From Gammaproteobacteria bacterium (GTDB lineage: Bacteria; Pseudomonadota; Gammaproteobacteria; DSM-16500): 64,000 nucleotides of DNA. Positions 26,648 to 36,500 of the stretch are shown here, piece after piece. The translations under genes were made by a program, and so were the position numbers. The stretch's first letter is position 1. Each line of letters begins with the position of its first letter. The notes beneath the pieces are model-generated. The model saw nothing but the letters and a program-made list of their open reading frames with translations. It searched no databases and had not been told where the DNA came from. The stretch lies in contig JARLJO010000060.1 of the NCBI GenBank assembly GCA_031291175.1, positions 62,001 to 126,000 on the forward strand, written 5' to 3'.

Positions 26648-27145
26648 TTAAACCATCATTTGCGGCTTAGGCGCCTCGCCTTGCACCATCTTGATAACTT
26701 GCTCATCAATCTTATTACTTAAATCAGTACAGGCTTTTGGCTCACCAAAAAAGAAAGCGAAGGGCGCAGATACGCAGCCAGCCACGCAACCCACTTTTAT
26801 GCCAACGAGACCGCCAATACCAGCACCTAAATAACCGGTAATTTTTGCACCTTCTTTGATGTGTTGCATTTTGTTTTCTTTTTCTTTATTGCATAAAATG
26901 GAGGGAGCACATAGCAATCCACCAATCACTGCAGTTGAGGCAAAACCCACCGCAGCTCCTGCTGCCCCGCCTATTTTCACGCTATCTTTCATACATGAAA
27001 GAGCGACCAAACCACTGCGAACTTTTGGCATCACACCGTTGTCTTTATCTTCTTTACTTTCTTGCTCCATCGGGGCTAGAGGCTGCTTATCAGTCATCGG
27101 TTGATATTGTGCTTCAATGGGATTTTCTTCATCGTGGGAAATCAT
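26648..27145 (-). CDS. Glycine-zipper membrane protein, function unknown
   Basis: The product has a charged N-terminal 60 residues, then two hydrophobic Gly/Ala-rich segments with small-xxx-small spacing (GGAAGAAVGFASTAVIGG and GYLGAGIGGLVGIKVGCVAG), typical of glycine-zipper insertion domains. Several Cys lie around them. The ATG at 27145 has AAGG at correct spacing; another ATG is six bases upstream. No family assignment; membrane insertion is likely. Confidence 0.68.
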   Translation of the reverse strand: MISHDEENPIEAQYQPMTDKQPLAPMEQESKEDKDNGVMPKVRSGLVALSCMKDSVKIGGAAGAAVGFASTAVIGGLLCAPSILCNKEKENKMQHIKEGAKITGYLGAGIGGLVGIKVGCVAGCVSAPFAFFFGEPKACTDLSNKIDEQVIKMVQGEAPKPQMMV

Positions 27146-27280
27146 AATCATGACCTTATATTTTAAATTAGTGGAAATAACCTCGTTTTTGGCAAGGATA
27201 CAGAGTAAATCTTAAGGAAATATTAATAAATTAAGTGAGAGGTTGCTGTCAGCGCAGAACAATCGAGCTCATAAGATTAT

Positions 27281-27333
27281 GTAGCACGGACTAAAACCCC
27301 ACGCTTGTTGTGGGGTTGTGTCCGCGAAACCCT
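27281..27333. repeat. Dispersed hairpin family B, copy 2
   Basis: GTAGCACGGACTAAAACCCC to GCGAAACCCT, with stem ACCCCAC/GTGGGGT changed in a compensating way from the 17217 copy. Confidence 0.85.
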
Positions 27334-27449
27334 ATTTATTTATTCTCTTTATTTGAATATTTATTCTTGTGCATCATAAAGAATTTTAGCTAGATATTGA
27401 TGATTCGACACTGATTGTTTTTTCTTGCTTTAAAGATTCAACGGATAGT

Positions 27450-27500
27450 GTTTCGCGGACACAACCCCACAAAAAGCGTGGGGGTCTTAGTCCGCGCTAC
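27450..27500. repeat. Dispersed hairpin family B, copy 3 (inverted)
   Basis: The same unit in opposite orientation, ending TCTTAGTCCGCGCTAC. With copy 2 it frames 116 bp (27334-27449) that hold no gene. Confidence 0.85.
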
Positions 27501-27521
27501 AGAATCTTAATCTAACAAAAA

Positions 27522-28466
27522 TCAACTGTTTTTTGCGATAAAATCATTCACGCTATTCGCAATTTGCTGCGGGTATTGATAGATCATGGCATGTCCGCCA
27601 TCCTTCCAACGCAACAATTTAGCACCCGGAATTCTGCGCGCGAGAATCACACTGTTCATGGGTGGAATCACTATGTCTGCTTGACCATTCAATATTAAAA
27701 CAGGCAAATGCAGTGCTGTGATTTTTTTCGCGGACGTCTCGTCATTCAGCCAATCCATTACTAACCGTCTTTGTTCCGGCATGGTTTTAATGGGATTAAT
27801 TTCTAAATAATTTTCAGGCTGAAACCGATCTGTCGCCAAGGCTACTGCCATTTTCGCCCTCCATTCTGGCGGAAAAAATAATTTAATCGCAATCGCATAG
27901 CGACCCAATTTATTTTGCGGCATATCAATCAGACTTTTTTCAACTGCCTCACTGGGATGAATTGCATTTTTACCCGCAATAGCAGTATTAATTAAAATTA
28001 ACTGACCGAGCTTATTGGGACATAAGAGCGCTAATTGCTGCGCGATCATGCCTCCCATCGAAATCCCCAATATCGCTGGTTTTTTTAATCGGAGTTTTTC
28101 GATGAGCTGGTAGGTATCTTTTGCTAAGTCTTGACTTTCGTAATGTTCTGATGGAACGTATGAACCACCAACATTTCGATTGTTTAGTACAATAACTTGA
28201 TGATGCTGACCTAGTGTTGCCAGAAATTTTCGATCCCAACTTGATACATCAGTTGCATACCCCGGAATTAAAACGATCGGACTACCTTGACCAAATCGGT
28301 AATATTCCATTCGACCACGTTGAACTGCAACATAATGAGGGTGTAACTTGGATAATTGCTCGGTTGAAATAATTTGTGTTGATTGCTTGTAAGGACTACA
28401 AGCCGATAGCAACAGAACCAAGATTAAAATTAATCCTCGTTGCAATGAGCAAATATAACGATTCAT
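27522..28466 (-). CDS. Alpha/beta-hydrolase lipoprotein
   Basis: A 314-residue hydrolase anchored by a lipobox (LLLSAC, Cys about residue 23). The triad is visible: nucleophile elbow GISMGG (about residue 135-140), Asp in LNGQADIVIP and His in DGGHAMIYQYP; the oxyanion strand reads PIVLIPGYATD. Family members cleave esters or lactones; the substrate is unknown. AGGGG precedes the ATG. It faces the family B repeat downstream. Confidence 0.88.
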   Translation of the reverse strand: MNRYICSLQRGLILILVLLLSACSPYKQSTQIISTEQLSKLHPHYVAVQRGRMEYYRFGQGSPIVLIPGYATDVSSWDRKFLATLGQHHQVIVLNNRNVGGSYVPSEHYESQDLAKDTYQLIEKLRLKKPAILGISMGGMIAQQLALLCPNKLGQLILINTAIAGKNAIHPSEAVEKSLIDMPQNKLGRYAIAIKLFFPPEWRAKMAVALATDRFQPENYLEINPIKTMPEQRRLVMDWLNDETSAKKITALHLPVLILNGQADIVIPPMNSVILARRIPGAKLLRWKDGGHAMIYQYPQQIANSVNDFIAKNS

Positions 28467-28662
28467 CTTTTCCCCTATATCTGCCCAAAATCATAATTAA
28501 GGATGGGTAACTGATTTTGAGAATCTTATTAAATCCATTATTTGAACTCGTGCCTTGAAAAATCTTTAAGACACCCGGCAGCAAAACAATATGCCATTGT
28601 TTGCCACAAAGCAAGGGTTATGCACATTAATTCAACAAGAAGAAATAGACTAACTGAGAGGA

Positions 28663-28699
28663 AGAAAAAAATCAGCGCCCATTGAAAGGCGCTGATTTT
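28663..28699 (-). terminator. Intrinsic terminator of the lipoprotein gene
   Basis: On the minus strand, AATCAGCGCC-N9-GGCGCTGATT forms a ten-pair stem followed by a T-run, 14 bases after the stop at 28713. Confidence 0.85.
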
Positions 28700-28712
28700 G
28701 AGACAAGACGTC

Positions 28713-29144
28713 TTATACGGCTTTCCAAGCGCTATCATCGCCCACACAAGCTGTACCCATGGATTCATGTTTGCTTGTGCCATTTACTGTGGTCACGCTG
28801 TATCTACGGCAGTTATGATTGCCATTAATGGTCACAGCTTTCACTGGCACTACAGTGTAGGCTGTACCACTATTCGCGTTGACCCAGTGAGTGGCTTTAC
28901 CAGGTGCTTTATCTAACGCGTGTGACAATCTGTTTTTGTCGCCTTCATCCATGCCACTTCTAGCAATACCAACGTCAGCCGATTTTTCAGGAACTTGACT
29001 GGTCATGCCATTCGCTGTCATTGCGTTGTTTGTGGATTTAGTAACAACTGTATTAGTTTGATGATGTGTTGTTGGTGTTGTTGCACAACCTACTAAACTC
29101 ATGCCTGCGAACAAAATCGCTAATTTCGTGAAGGTATTTTTCAT
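28713..29144 (-). CDS. Lipoprotein of the 17 kDa surface antigen 2 type
   Basis: The 143-residue protein has a lipobox LVGCA (Cys20) and, after a Thr/Asn-rich spacer, the domain core HWVNANSGTAYTVVPVKAV, then NHNCRRYSVTTVNG and GTACVGDDSAWKAV. This matches the surface antigen domain found in Rickettsia and Legionella (RT0821/Lpp0805 type), with its Cys pair. It is an envelope protein of unknown task. GAGGAATTACC precedes the ATG. Confidence 0.87.
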   Translation of the reverse strand: MKNTFTKLAILFAGMSLVGCATTPTTHHQTNTVVTKSTNNAMTANGMTSQVPEKSADVGIARSGMDEGDKNRLSHALDKAPGKATHWVNANSGTAYTVVPVKAVTINGNHNCRRYSVTTVNGTSKHESMGTACVGDDSAWKAV

Positions 29145-29156
29145 GGTAATTCCTCA

Positions 29157-29375
29157 TTAAGTCACAAGTGCGCCAGTTAAGAGAAAGAGTCTTAAGCTCA
29201 TCGACACAATTGATAGTGCCAAAGGATTAGTTGACCACTTTTTCCACAAAAGGTCAAGTATCTTCAATAAGTTGCGACGAAGATAAGACAAAAGATACTC
29301 TATTTGAAGCTTGTCGTAAAAAGCTTGGCTTGTTTTTTGGGTTTTAAAACTAACAAACATAGCGACGGCAGCCAA
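29157..29375 (-). CDS. Possible small membrane protein
   Basis: A 72-codon frame starting at TTG (or from ATG at 29360) with an amphipathic stretch (LLSYLRRNLLKILDLLWKKW) and a hydrophobic C-terminus. It ends 12 bases before the next gene's ATG, the spacing of an operon, and follows an entericidin-type gene. No ribosome site or family is clear. Confidence 0.35.
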   Translation of the reverse strand: MAAVAMFVSFKTQKTSQAFYDKLQIEYLLSYLRRNLLKILDLLWKKWSTNPLALSIVSMSLRLFLLTGALVT

Positions 29376-29452
29376 ACCATCGCCATGAAAGTCGCTGAAA
29401 CAAACAGAGAGGATAACCTGCCTCTATGTGCTTGCACATGTGAGATAGCGCA

Positions 29453-29590
29453 TTATTTTGAAGTAGAGCTTTCGAGTTTTTCACCGTTGGTTTGCATATC
29501 TTTACCAAAGCCTTGAACCGTATGCTCACAACCCGCCAACAAGGAAACGCTCAATAAAATAATACTAATAAAGGCAAAAGGTGCTTTCAT
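29453..29590 (-). CDS. Entericidin A/B-family lipoprotein
   Basis: A 45-residue gene. The protein begins MKAPFAFISIILLSVSLLAG, with a lipobox ending at Cys21, followed by EHTVQGFGKDMQTNGEKLES. This is the entericidin mature core (x-x-T-V-x-G-x-G-x-D-x-Q-x-x-G-E-x-x-E). Such peptides are outer- or inner-membrane lipoproteins linked to stress and autolysis in E. coli; the role here is unknown. CAGGAGAG lies seven bases before the ATG, an excellent ribosome site. It leads the leftward cluster with the small membrane frame and the 17 kDa-type lipoprotein. Confidence 0.85.
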   Translation of the reverse strand: MKAPFAFISIILLSVSLLAGCEHTVQGFGKDMQTNGEKLESSTSK

Positions 29591-29789
29591 GCTAAAACTC
29601 TCCTGATAATTCATTTCATGTTAATCAAAACTGTATTGATATATCCATTTTTTACGTTTCAAACTACGCGTGAAACAAGGTGAGATACTATCATCTCTGA
29701 TTAGACATTTCTGCTTATTCTCTATTGATATTGATTATTGACATGCATAGCTTTTGACATTCTTTTGCCAGGATTGATAATATCGCGCA

Positions 29790-29984
29790 ATGATTACGCA
29801 GTCGTTCAGCTACGCTTTTGAAATTCAAAATGCTTATACCGCCGTGCTGCATCACAAACAATATTTTGCGCTGTTAGTGACATCGACTGATTTAGTCACA
29901 CTAAGACAAAAATATGACTTGGCTGAGCAGCCTACCTTCAAGGATCATTTGATTCGTTTGCATATTACCATTGGGGTTATGTAG
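29790..29984 (+). CDS. Doubtful 64-residue open frame
   Basis: Encodes a mixed peptide ending HLIRLHITIGVM with an HxTx motif that recalls 2H phosphoesterase ends, but only one such motif exists and no ribosome site precedes it. It could be a fragment. The rest of 29591-30011 shows nothing further. Confidence 0.25.
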   Translation: MITQSFSYAFEIQNAYTAVLHHKQYFALLVTSTDLVTLRQKYDLAEQPTFKDHLIRLHITIGVM

Positions 29985-30011
29985 CACTCTAGTCTAGTTT
30001 GCTAGCCCCTT

Positions 30012-32096
30012 CTAAGTCGCATACCGTTTATCAGAAACCAAAAGCTTAGTAAATGCTTCGGCAGTCACGGGAGGACTAAAATAATAGCCTTGTATCATGT
30101 CGCAATCGTGCTCTTTTAAAAATTGTAATTGCTCTTTTGTTTCTACACCTTCTGCAATCACTTTCAGATTCATTTTTTTCGCGAGCGTAATGGTGTTTGA
30201 CACAATCGCTTTATTGTTACTATTTGTTTCAATATCTTTTATGAATGACCTATCTATTTTTAATGTTTCAAATGATGCTAATTTCAAGCTACTTAAGCCA
30301 GAATAGCCTGTGCCAAAATCATCAATAGACAATCTGAACCCCATACTCTCAAATTGATTTAAAATAGGCATAACTTCCAATTTAAATGCTTCAGATTCGG
30401 TTAACTCCAATTCAATGAATTGGGGTTCCAGTTTGGTTTCGCGGATCACATCTTCCATCGTTTCAATGATGGATTTTTTTTGTAATTGTTTTGCAGAAAG
30501 ATTAATCGCCATTTTAAACGTATTGTATCCCTTATCATGCCATTCTTTGGCTTGGCGACAGGCTGTTAGCAGGACCCACGCCCCGAGTGGAATAATAATG
30601 CCGTTTGCTTCCGCCAAGGGAATGAATTTGTCTGGCGAAATCAATCCTAAAGTCGGGCTATTCCATCGGACTAAAGCTTCGCCCGAACAAATTTTACCGG
30701 TTTTTAAATCCACTACAGGCTGATACAGGACAATGAATTCATTATTTTCTACCGCGTTGTGAAGATTGCGCTCGATCTCTAATTGCTTAGACAAGTCCAC
30801 ATTATTTTCAGCCTGATAAATCATAAAATTATTACCGCCCAGCTGCTTGGCGTGGGACATGGCTGAATCGGCATGCATCAACAATGTTTTAATATCTCTT
30901 CCATCCCTTGGATAGAGACTGATACCAACACTGGCTGTTAGTTTTACGGCTTGCATTGGCGTTAAAACTGGCTGATCCAATATGGAAAAGATGGCATTCG
31001 CTTTTTCAATTTCTTCCACAGATAGGATGGGATCTAATAAAATGACAAATACGTCTTTGCGTGAGAGCGTAATTGTATACTGAATTCCGTGCCCTACTGA
31101 AATAGCGTGATTTTGAAATAATTTTTTAAATCGCTTAGCGACTGTCTGAATAACAAGATCACCCGCTTGATAACCTAAACCGTCATTGATTTTTTCAACT
31201 TCATTGATCGTAAAAAAGATAACAGCAAAATAATGCGCGCCTGCATCGGCTGAGCGCACGGCTGCTTCTAAATATTCAATCAGTAATCGTTGATTTGGCA
31301 AATCCGTTAATAAATCATGCGTGGCCTGATAAGTCACCAAATCCAGAGAAGATTGCAACTCTGCCGTACGCTCAGCCACTCGCTTCTCAAGTGACTTATT
31401 CATGTGCTCCAATCTTTTACTCAATTCCACATTGGTCAAACTGACTTTAAAAAAGTTTTTTAAGAGACGATGGCCAATAAAAGCCACTGCCATTAAAAAA
31501 GCCCCTAATATAAATAGATTGAGCGCAAAAGCCAAATTCAAGTCTGAATCAGGCTGTTTATCCAAAATGGCACGAATAACTAATGACAAACGAAATATAA
31601 TGGTAGGCGACAACAGTAGCGTGATGCAGATTGCCGAAGCATTAAAATCAACCACTGAGCCAAAACAAAAACCCAATACTACGACTTGGAGAAAAGTGAT
31701 GATGAAGAGTTGATAATGTGGATTTGTTGAAACAAAGACAAAGCCAATGCTACCCCAAATCAAGCACAGAACAACTAAAATAGCATACAAACCCATCCGC
31801 CAATGCTTCAATTCAGCGAGTGTCACATCTCTTCTTTCATAATAAAGCGCCCAGAGTGTATTTATCACATTAATAAAGACAAGAGCGACATACCAACAAA
31901 TTAAATGCGAAAGTACTGTTTGATTGTAAAGAATCCAAATGATAAAAATACCGCCCGTTACATTCGCTAGCGCACCAAGCTTTATGACTTTGCAATGCGA
32001 TTTATCAAGCTCAAATTTGACTTTTTTCTCGATAACCTTGTCATCATCCAAATCGAATGAAGGTTGGAATTCTGGATCGGCATTACTATTAGCCAT
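30012..32096 (-). CDS. Membrane GGDEF-EAL protein, probable c-di-GMP phosphodiesterase
   Basis: The 694-residue inner-membrane protein has six or seven helices in residues 40-225, a coiled linker (KRLEHMNKSLEKRVAERTAE), a GGDEF domain (about 255-415) and an EAL domain (about 430-685). The GGDEF signature is replaced by SRKDV (about residue 344), so cyclase activity should be lost. The EAL site is complete: EALVRW, NLSAKQL, LELTES, IDDFGTGYS, LKIDRSFI and AEGVET. It should therefore degrade c-di-GMP, with the dead GGDEF perhaps binding GTP as a regulator. AAGGAAATGGT precedes the ATG. The N-terminal membrane sensor is not a family I can name with confidence. Confidence 0.92.
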   Translation of the reverse strand: MANSNADPEFQPSFDLDDDKVIEKKVKFELDKSHCKVIKLGALANVTGGIFIIWILYNQTVLSHLICWYVALVFINVINTLWALYYERRDVTLAELKHWRMGLYAILVVLCLIWGSIGFVFVSTNPHYQLFIITFLQVVVLGFCFGSVVDFNASAICITLLLSPTIIFRLSLVIRAILDKQPDSDLNLAFALNLFILGAFLMAVAFIGHRLLKNFFKVSLTNVELSKRLEHMNKSLEKRVAERTAELQSSLDLVTYQATHDLLTDLPNQRLLIEYLEAAVRSADAGAHYFAVIFFTINEVEKINDGLGYQAGDLVIQTVAKRFKKLFQNHAISVGHGIQYTITLSRKDVFVILLDPILSVEEIEKANAIFSILDQPVLTPMQAVKLTASVGISLYPRDGRDIKTLLMHADSAMSHAKQLGGNNFMIYQAENNVDLSKQLEIERNLHNAVENNEFIVLYQPVVDLKTGKICSGEALVRWNSPTLGLISPDKFIPLAEANGIIIPLGAWVLLTACRQAKEWHDKGYNTFKMAINLSAKQLQKKSIIETMEDVIRETKLEPQFIELELTESEAFKLEVMPILNQFESMGFRLSIDDFGTGYSGLSSLKLASFETLKIDRSFIKDIETNSNNKAIVSNTITLAKKMNLKVIAEGVETKEQLQFLKEHDCDMIQGYYFSPPVTAEAFTKLLVSDKRYAT

Positions 32097-32200
32097 ACCA
32101 TTTCCTTTTTTGGTTTCTTGTACAATCCGCTTTGCTATAAATTGTATCTATTGGATATTTGCTATAAACTTTACAAAATTATCCAAAAGGAATTGTTCTA

Positions 32201-33466
32201 ATGAAAAGGTATTTCAAAAATAAGCTAACTAGCATTAGTGTTGCTGTTGCCTTATCAGCAATCTCATTTGAAGCATCCGCGTCAGACTTTAATATTCCTT
32301 TTGTCAACGCATCTGGCTTAGGTAATCTTTATGCTGGGTGGGCTTCATCCGCTGAAGACGCTAGCACGCAATTTACAAATCCTGCGGGCTTGACCCAGAT
32401 ACACAACCAGCAATTCGTGGCGGCTGGCATTGGCCTCTCAGGTAGCACACAATTTAAGGGTACTTCACAAACGCCTCTTTTTCCATTCGGTGCACCAGAA
32501 ACAGGAACGGTCTCAAGCAAGCTACGAGGCTTCATACCTTCATTTTATTACGCAATCCCGCTTTCTAGAAACATTGTTTTAGGTTTCGGCGAAACAATAC
32601 CGTTCGCGCTGGGCACAAATTATACAAAAAACTCTGTAGTGAGCTATGCAGCAACACGAAGCCAAATTATGATCGCTGATCTCGGTCCTAGTCTTGGTAT
32701 ACAGATCAATGACAAACTCTCAGTCGGTTTAGGAATTGATGCCGATCGATTAGCCTTTACGTTAAATCGCACGACCCCACCTCCCCTATCATTTTCTAAT
32801 GCAGAAGGCCAAAATCATTTGTCTGGCTGGGGTTTTGGATGGCACGGGGGGTTACTCTACCAAGCATTACCGACGACACGTATCGGGCTTAGCTTTAACT
32901 CCATGATCATGTTCCGCACGACAGGTGACAGCGAAGTGTTTACACCTACAGGCGAGATCCGAACAACTAATCAAAAAGCCAATTCCGCCATGCCTGCGCG
33001 CACTCAAGTGAGCTTAAATCATGACATCGGCAAATTTACGCTCATGGGAACGGTGTTTTATACTAACTGGAGTACCTTCACGCAATTAACGTTAAAACAC
33101 ACGATGACAACAGTAGGCACTATGCCGGTTGTTATTCCATTTGAATATCACAATACATTTGATTACGCCGTTGGTTTAAATTATAAAGCCAATGAAAAAT
33201 GGTTGTGGCGTACTGGTGTGATGTTCCTTAACTCACCTTCTAATAATCGCGATCGCTCGGTTGTCGATCCGATTGCGTGTGGCATTATTGTTGGTGTCGG
33301 TGCGCATTATCAGCAGAACAAAAAATTGGGATACGATGTTAGCTATGCGCATGGCTTCTTTCAGGACACACATATTAATGCGGTTACACCGATTTCTGCT
33401 GTCACTGGAAGCTCTTCTCAAAACACCAATTTGCTGGGTGCGCAAGTGACTTGGGATATTGCTTAA
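32201..33466 (+). CDS. OmpP1/FadL-family outer-membrane transporter
   Basis: The 421-residue protein has a signal peptide (to about residue 27, EASA) and the FadL hatch sequence ASGLGNLYAGWASSAEDAST with FTNPAGL, then a 14-strand barrel pattern. FadL proteins carry long-chain fatty acids or other hydrophobic compounds across the outer membrane. AAGGAATTGTTCTA precedes the ATG. It converges on the polyketide genes; a role in uptake of a FAAL substrate or movement of the product is conceivable but not shown. Confidence 0.92.
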   Translation: MKRYFKNKLTSISVAVALSAISFEASASDFNIPFVNASGLGNLYAGWASSAEDASTQFTNPAGLTQIHNQQFVAAGIGLSGSTQFKGTSQTPLFPFGAPETGTVSSKLRGFIPSFYYAIPLSRNIVLGFGETIPFALGTNYTKNSVVSYAATRSQIMIADLGPSLGIQINDKLSVGLGIDADRLAFTLNRTTPPPLSFSNAEGQNHLSGWGFGWHGGLLYQALPTTRIGLSFNSMIMFRTTGDSEVFTPTGEIRTTNQKANSAMPARTQVSLNHDIGKFTLMGTVFYTNWSTFTQLTLKHTMTTVGTMPVVIPFEYHNTFDYAVGLNYKANEKWLWRTGVMFLNSPSNNRDRSVVDPIACGIIVGVGAHYQQNKKLGYDVSYAHGFFQDTHINAVTPISAVTGSSSQNTNLLGAQVTWDIA

Positions 33467-33499
33467 TCCTCCGACTGAACCTTGATACAACGATACACT

Positions 33500-33530
33500 G
33501 TTCAGTCTCAACGTGAAGTTGAGACTGAAC
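33500..33530. terminator. Perfect hairpin between convergent FadL and PKS genes
   Basis: GTTCAGTCTCAAC pairs completely with GTTGAGACTGAAC around GTGAA. No strong T-run follows on either side, so it may be a rho-dependent end or an mRNA-stabilising hairpin. Confidence 0.5.
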
Positions 33531-33544
33531 TTCACACTGCTTTC

Positions 33545-36500
33545 CTAGTCGCTAAATACAGGGACTCTGAGATCTGCCACTAATGCACGCGCGATTTCAT
33601 TTAAAATGACCTGCTTTATCAAATTGTCTTTAATAAATAAGTGTCCGCTATCAAACTTATGAATCTCGCAGGTTCTGTTTGTATGATCCACCCAGCGCAA
33701 ATGATCTTCATAAGCAACCCAAGTATCGCGCTTACCTAAAAAAACAGTGATGGGTAAATCTAACGGCTCTGCATCATCGTATTCATAGCTTTTTACAATA
33801 CCCATATCACCAATGAAAATGGGCAACAAGACTTTGATGATATCGCGATTCATTAAGTGGTCGCCATATTCCGCCACGCCATTCTCGCCGAAAATATCGG
33901 AAATTTGTTTGAGCTTCTCATCACTTAATTTGGTAATAGCGCTTTCTGTATTTAATTCAAATAAATCGAGACCAACTGCAGCAGACTGCTTTAACAAATT
34001 ATCTAAACTCTTGGCCGGTACACGCGGATCAGGAAACGCCGAAACAAAAAGATGGATTGGCATAGGCAAATTGCGTTGACGTAAAGTTCTAGCCAATTCA
34101 AAAGCCACCAATGATCCAAAGCTGTGACCGAAAAATGCAAATGGCACATTCAATTCTGGTAATAAGCTATCAATCAATTCATCAACTAATATCTTGATAT
34201 CACCGATAGGTGTTTCATTCATGCGATTTTCGCGACCCGGCAATTGTATGGGACAAAGTTCAATCGTATCAGGCAAATCACGCTGCCAATCGCGATAGAT
34301 GGATGCGCCACCGCCACCGTAAGGGAAACAAAATACTCGCACCTTTACTTTTGGCTGGGGTTTTCGATACGCAATCCAAAGACTGGCTGATTTTGTCTTG
34401 GATGCAATAGACGCATCCATAGCACCTTCTGTGGTATTTACAACAAAATCCGCGAGCTCTGCAATGGTTGGCCCTTCCAATAAATCATGCATTGGATAAC
34501 TTGCCCCCAATGCCACTTCTAAAGTACGCATCAATACGAGCGCCATCAATGAATCAATACCCATATCACGCAAGGAGCGATTCACTTCAACATCTTGTTT
34601 TGGCATAGAAAAGATCGTAGCGATCTGCTCAACCAGAAAATCTAAAATACGCTTTTTACGTTCCGCAGGTGGTAATGCAGAAAAATCCATATTAAATTGC
34701 GACTTGGCTTGCATGATTTGCTCGATTTGAATTTTATTATCTAATTGCGTCAGACAAATGTTTTCAAATTCAGCAATGTACTCGCCGTTTTCCGTCAAGA
34801 GATAACAATCACCAATCATTTTTTCGCCCGTCACTTCACGCAAAATGCCATGCAAATACACAGGGCCTTTTTTCATCCCATAAAATCGGATTCGCTCGGC
34901 ACTGGAAGCAATGTAAGGTGTGGTCGAATTTTCTGGCAATAATTTAAATAATGGCTGAATGCACGCATCGATAATACTGGGATGAACTTTTAAACTATAA
35001 ACGCCATTTTTTTCTTCAAACTTCGGTTGCTTAAACTCACAAAGGATTTCTTTATCATTGCGCCAGAACTGTTGCGTCCAACGAATGCTCTCACCCGCCG
35101 GCATACCCATGGCAATAACCTTGGTATACAAACTCTCTGCTTGTTCGTGCTTGGGGCATTCACCTTGTATACTTTTAATTGATCGGCTTTTTTTATCTGG
35201 GCTCGCGTGCAAAGTCATTTTACCTTTTGCGTGTTCTACCCAATTTTTTTGTCCATCGGAATGGCTGAAAAATTGGAATGCAAAACGGCCATCGTCTAAT
35301 TTAGATAACGTCAGCTGGACTTTCAGTATGGTGCTCGCTGGTATAATGAGCGGCGATAAAAACTGATGTTCTTCAATGGTGAATGAGGGTTGCTGCGAAA
35401 GACTATTGACGGCAAATGAAAAGATCTCCATGTAATAACCAGCGTGGAGGATGTTATAAGTGTCTTCGATATCTGGAATCAGCTTACTATCTAAATTAAA
35501 TTCAAATTGTAAAAAGTGTAATGGCGATGCTAGCTGTCTCGCACGCAATGGATAGGTTAAATCAATATCCTGTGAATAGCCTTCCACTTGACCCAATGGC
35601 GGCCAATACTGTTTGTATTGCCATGGATAAAGCGGCATATCCATATGAGGATAGCTACGACCTTCTTCGTATTTTGCCCAACTGATGTTGGCGTGGGTAA
35701 CATACAAACTCGCTAAGTTTTTTGCGTCTATGTCTACCAAATTGACTGGTTCTAATGATTTTTTAGCGACTTTATCTTTTGAGATATTAATAAAAATCGT
35801 TTTATCGTTACTGACCGGATTCGATTTTAATGACTTTAATGCATCGAGCAACTCTGTCGTTGTCGTGGCGACAATGGCTAATCGATAAAAATAATGCGAA
35901 CGTCTAAGGTGAGTATTATAACAAAGCTGAGCCAAATCCATGTTTGGATTATTAGTTAATGTTTCACACCAGCGATCCAACAACAAACTGAGTGCTGAAG
36001 GGTCTTTCGCTGAAATGGTAAAAATTTCAGGACGTGAGATATCCAGAGGAGATGCTATCGGCTTTTCACTTTCGGACAGTTCGCGCATGACGATATGCGC
36101 ATTAGTACCACCAAAACCAAAGCCACTGACGCCAGCCATACGGTATTCACCGTATTTTGGCCACTCTTGCATTTCTCTTGGAATCTTAAATTGGTATTTG
36201 TCGAAATTGATATGCGGATTCGGCGAGGTAAAATTAAGGTGCGGTGGAATTTGTCCATGCTTTAGTGCTAATGCAACTTTAATAATACTTGAAATACCGG
36301 CAGCTGGCTCAAGATGACCAATATTGGTTTTGACAGAAGCAATCCAACATGGCTTGGCTTTATCCCGGCCTTTACTCACGACCTCACCTAACGCTTCTAC
36401 TTCAATTGGATCACCTAGAAACGTACCTGTGCCGTGACACTCAACATAGGAGATATCAGTAGGATCAACATTCGCTGATTGATAAGCCGCTTTTAACATC

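Noticed and set aside
28538-28783. Minus-strand open frame of 81 codons between two lipoprotein genes
   Set aside because: It runs through the clear terminator at 28663-28699 and overlaps the end of the lipoprotein gene in another frame.
35940-36317. Plus-strand open frame of 125 codons inside the second synthase gene
   Set aside because: Lies opposite the KS-coding sequence and reads as its shadow; composition is not protein-like.
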